64,000 bases of DNA, taken from Erythrobacter sp. (GTDB lineage Bacteria; Pseudomonadota; Alphaproteobacteria; Sphingomonadales; Sphingomonadaceae). The notes below the pieces were generated by a model that was not told the origin of the DNA, ran no database searches, and saw nothing but the letters and a program-made list of their open reading frames with translations. Positions within the stretch are counted from its first letter, which is position 1, and each line of letters opens with the position of its first letter. The stretch is from positions 434,001-498,000 of the forward strand of contig JAACTB010000007.1 in the NCBI GenBank assembly GCA_009993605.1, read 5' to 3'. Both the position numbers and the translations under genes were made by a program. Below, in pieces: positions 62,870-64,000 of this stretch.

Positions 62870-64000
62870 ATGCGGTTCGTCATACTCCTGCTCGCCACGC
62901 TGGTTTCGCTCCAGTCGCCCTCTCTCGCGCAGGAAAGTCGATCCGCGCCAGCAATGGATGTCGCACGCTCCACGGCTCTGGCTGAGCGCCTTGCAATCCC
63001 CTTTGCGTCCGACCTCGCAGGGGCCGCCGATGCGCCCGTTTTCGCCTGGGTCGAAAACGCGCGCGGCGTGCGCAATGTCATGGTGGCGCGCGCGGGAGAA
63101 ACCGCCCGCAGGTTGACCGATTACCACAAAGACGACGGGAGCGAGATTTACGGACTCGCCCTGTCACCCGATGGGACAAGGATCGCTTTCGTTCGCGGCG
63201 GGGACGCTTCGTTCGCCGACGAGAGCTTGCCCAACACCGGACAGGCCGTAGAGGCGCCCGATCAGACGGTCTATCTCGTCGATCTCGGAACCGACGCGGC
63301 GCCGCGGACGATCGGTCGGGGGCACGATCCCCTGTTCTCGCCGGACGGACGCTCGCTCCTGTTCGTACGGAGCGGAACGATCATGGTATCGACCGGAGAA
63401 GGCGATGCACGCCGGGTCGCGGATCTGCGCGGCAATGCGGGTGATTTCAGCTGGTCGCCCGATGGGACGCGCATCCTGTTTCGTGAATTGCGTTCGGGCC
63501 ATAGCATCGTCGGCACCGTCGATGTCGAGCGAGGCCGCTTGCTTTATCTCGGCGCCACGCTCGGCCATTCCAGCGATCCCGCTTTTTCACCTGACGGTCG
63601 GGCGGTCGCCTTCATCCAGTTCCGCGATCCCCCCGCCCGCTTCGATGATAGCCGCCAATCCTTCTGGTCGGTGCGCGTGGCGAATCTGGCCACGGGAGAT
63701 GTCCGCACCGTCTGGTCGGCGCCGGAGGGCGAAGGCGGGCAATATTATGGCACGCGCGGGCGCAATCTGTTCTGGACGGCGTCGGACCATCTGCTGTTTC
63801 CCTTCGAGGGCAGCGGCTGGCTGCATGTCATGGCGGTGCCCGCGAAAGGCGGGCCTGCGCGCGATCTGACCCCGGACGCCAACGAGGTCGAGAATTTCGT
63901 GCCCACGCCGGATGGGCGCGGCGTTGTCTATTCCGCCAATCCTGGCGATCTCGACAGCCGCACGCTCTGGCAGGTCGATATCGCCACCGGCGCGGACCGA
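62870..64000 (+). CDS. S9-type peptidase, N-terminal propeller (cut by window edge)
   Basis: 377 codons of an exported protein that runs off the end. The signal peptide MRFVILLLATLVSLQSPSLAQ is followed by a TolB/DPP-IV-like beta-propeller with repeated FSPDGRSLLFV, SWSPDGTRILF, AFSPDGRAVAFI. The alpha/beta hydrolase domain expected at the C-terminus of S9 peptidases is outside the window. ATG 62870 has AAGG at five bases; an in-frame ATG at 62813 would lengthen the n-region. Confidence 0.8.
   Translation, partial: MRFVILLLATLVSLQSPSLAQESRSAPAMDVARSTALAERLAIPFASDLAGAADAPVFAWVENARGVRNVMVARAGETARRLTDYHKDDGSEIYGLALSPDGTRIAFVRGGDASFADESLPNTGQAVEAPDQTVYLVDLGTDAAPRTIGRGHDPLFSPDGRSLLFVRSGTIMVSTGEGDARRVADLRGNAGDFSWSPDGTRILFRELRSGHSIVGTVDVERGRLLYLGATLGHSSDPAFSPDGRAVAFIQFRDPPARFDDSRQSFWSVRVANLATGDVRTVWSAPEGEGGQYYGTRGRNLFWTASDHLLFPFEGSGWLHVMAVPAKGGPARDLTPDANEVENFVPTPDGRGVVYSANPGDLDSRTLWQVDIATGADR

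Noticed and set aside
1..64000. CRISPR arrays, insertion sequences, prophage, integrative elements
   Set aside because: No repeated 25-40 bp direct repeats with spacers, no transposase or phage gene recognised; the tRNA has no adjacent integrase.

Overview
The window looks like chromosomal DNA from a GC-rich alphaproteobacterium of the order Sphingomonadales, most likely an Erythrobacteraceae member (Erythrobacter/Qipengyuania/Altererythrobacter type). The reasons are the xerD / aroK-aroB arrangement, a complete propionyl-CoA to succinyl-CoA operon, the type III PKS-methyltransferase-flavoprotein trio, HWE/HisKA_2-type kinases, a TonB receptor next to a GH3 glucosidase, and frequent GTG/TTG starts with 4-bp stop/start overlaps. 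The taxonomy is inference; no rRNA operon is present to confirm it.

Layout. 1-2637 (minus): truncated xerD, an exported proline-rich protein and a 57-residue membrane protein. 2710-4409 (plus): shikimate genes aroK-aroB. 4406-4945: a DUF421 membrane protein. 5005-13461 (minus): one tightly coupled operon, pccB, HAD hydrolase, methylmalonyl-CoA epimerase, methylmalonyl-CoA mutase, small membrane protein, bioB, pccA and a CsaA-like protein. It converts propionyl-CoA to succinyl-CoA and helps supply biotin for the carboxylase. 13519-16527: tlyA, a lipoprotein, a structured mini-ORF/terminator element and ilvE. 16524-19313 (minus): type III PKS, methyltransferase and oxidoreductase. 19393-25612: DMT transporter, NAD synthetase, histidine kinase, topoisomerase IB and a YghU-type GST. 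25658: tRNA-Gln. 26084-31689: esterase, GH3 glucosidase and TonB receptor. 31819-32179: decayed remnants of a CMD-family gene and an SDR gene. 32356-34131: a PAS-GGDEF-EAL protein. 34437-42013 (minus): a sulfate locus with an SLC13 permease, Rrf2 regulator, Sbp-CysT-CysW-CysA and a porin. 42290-44550: HWE kinase plus response regulator. 44693-46727: alpha/beta hydrolase and a Crp/Fnr regulator.

The most interesting region is 46912-56173 (plus), nine genes that overlap or nearly touch: myo-inositol-1-phosphate synthase, HD-like protein, methyltransferase, Gfo/Idh/MocA oxidoreductase, zinc-ribbon MBL-fold protein, YcaO protein, sugar-isomerase-like TIM barrel, GT4 glycosyltransferase and PIG-L deacetylase. 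Inositol phosphate synthase, GT4 and PIG-L together resemble the first steps of mycothiol synthesis. The YcaO enzyme has no visible RiPP precursor peptide. I infer an undescribed pathway to a modified glycosyl-inositol (pseudodisaccharide-like) small molecule, possibly with a thioamide or heterocycle.

After that come a decayed carboxylesterase fragment, the Ku-LigD end-joining pair, an AmpG-like permease with a serine beta-lactamase-fold hydrolase, and the start of an S9-type peptidase that runs off the end. No CRISPR array, insertion sequence, prophage or integrase (other than XerD) was seen. Genes on the two strands are mostly well packed, and most long antisense ORFs are GC-bias shadows.
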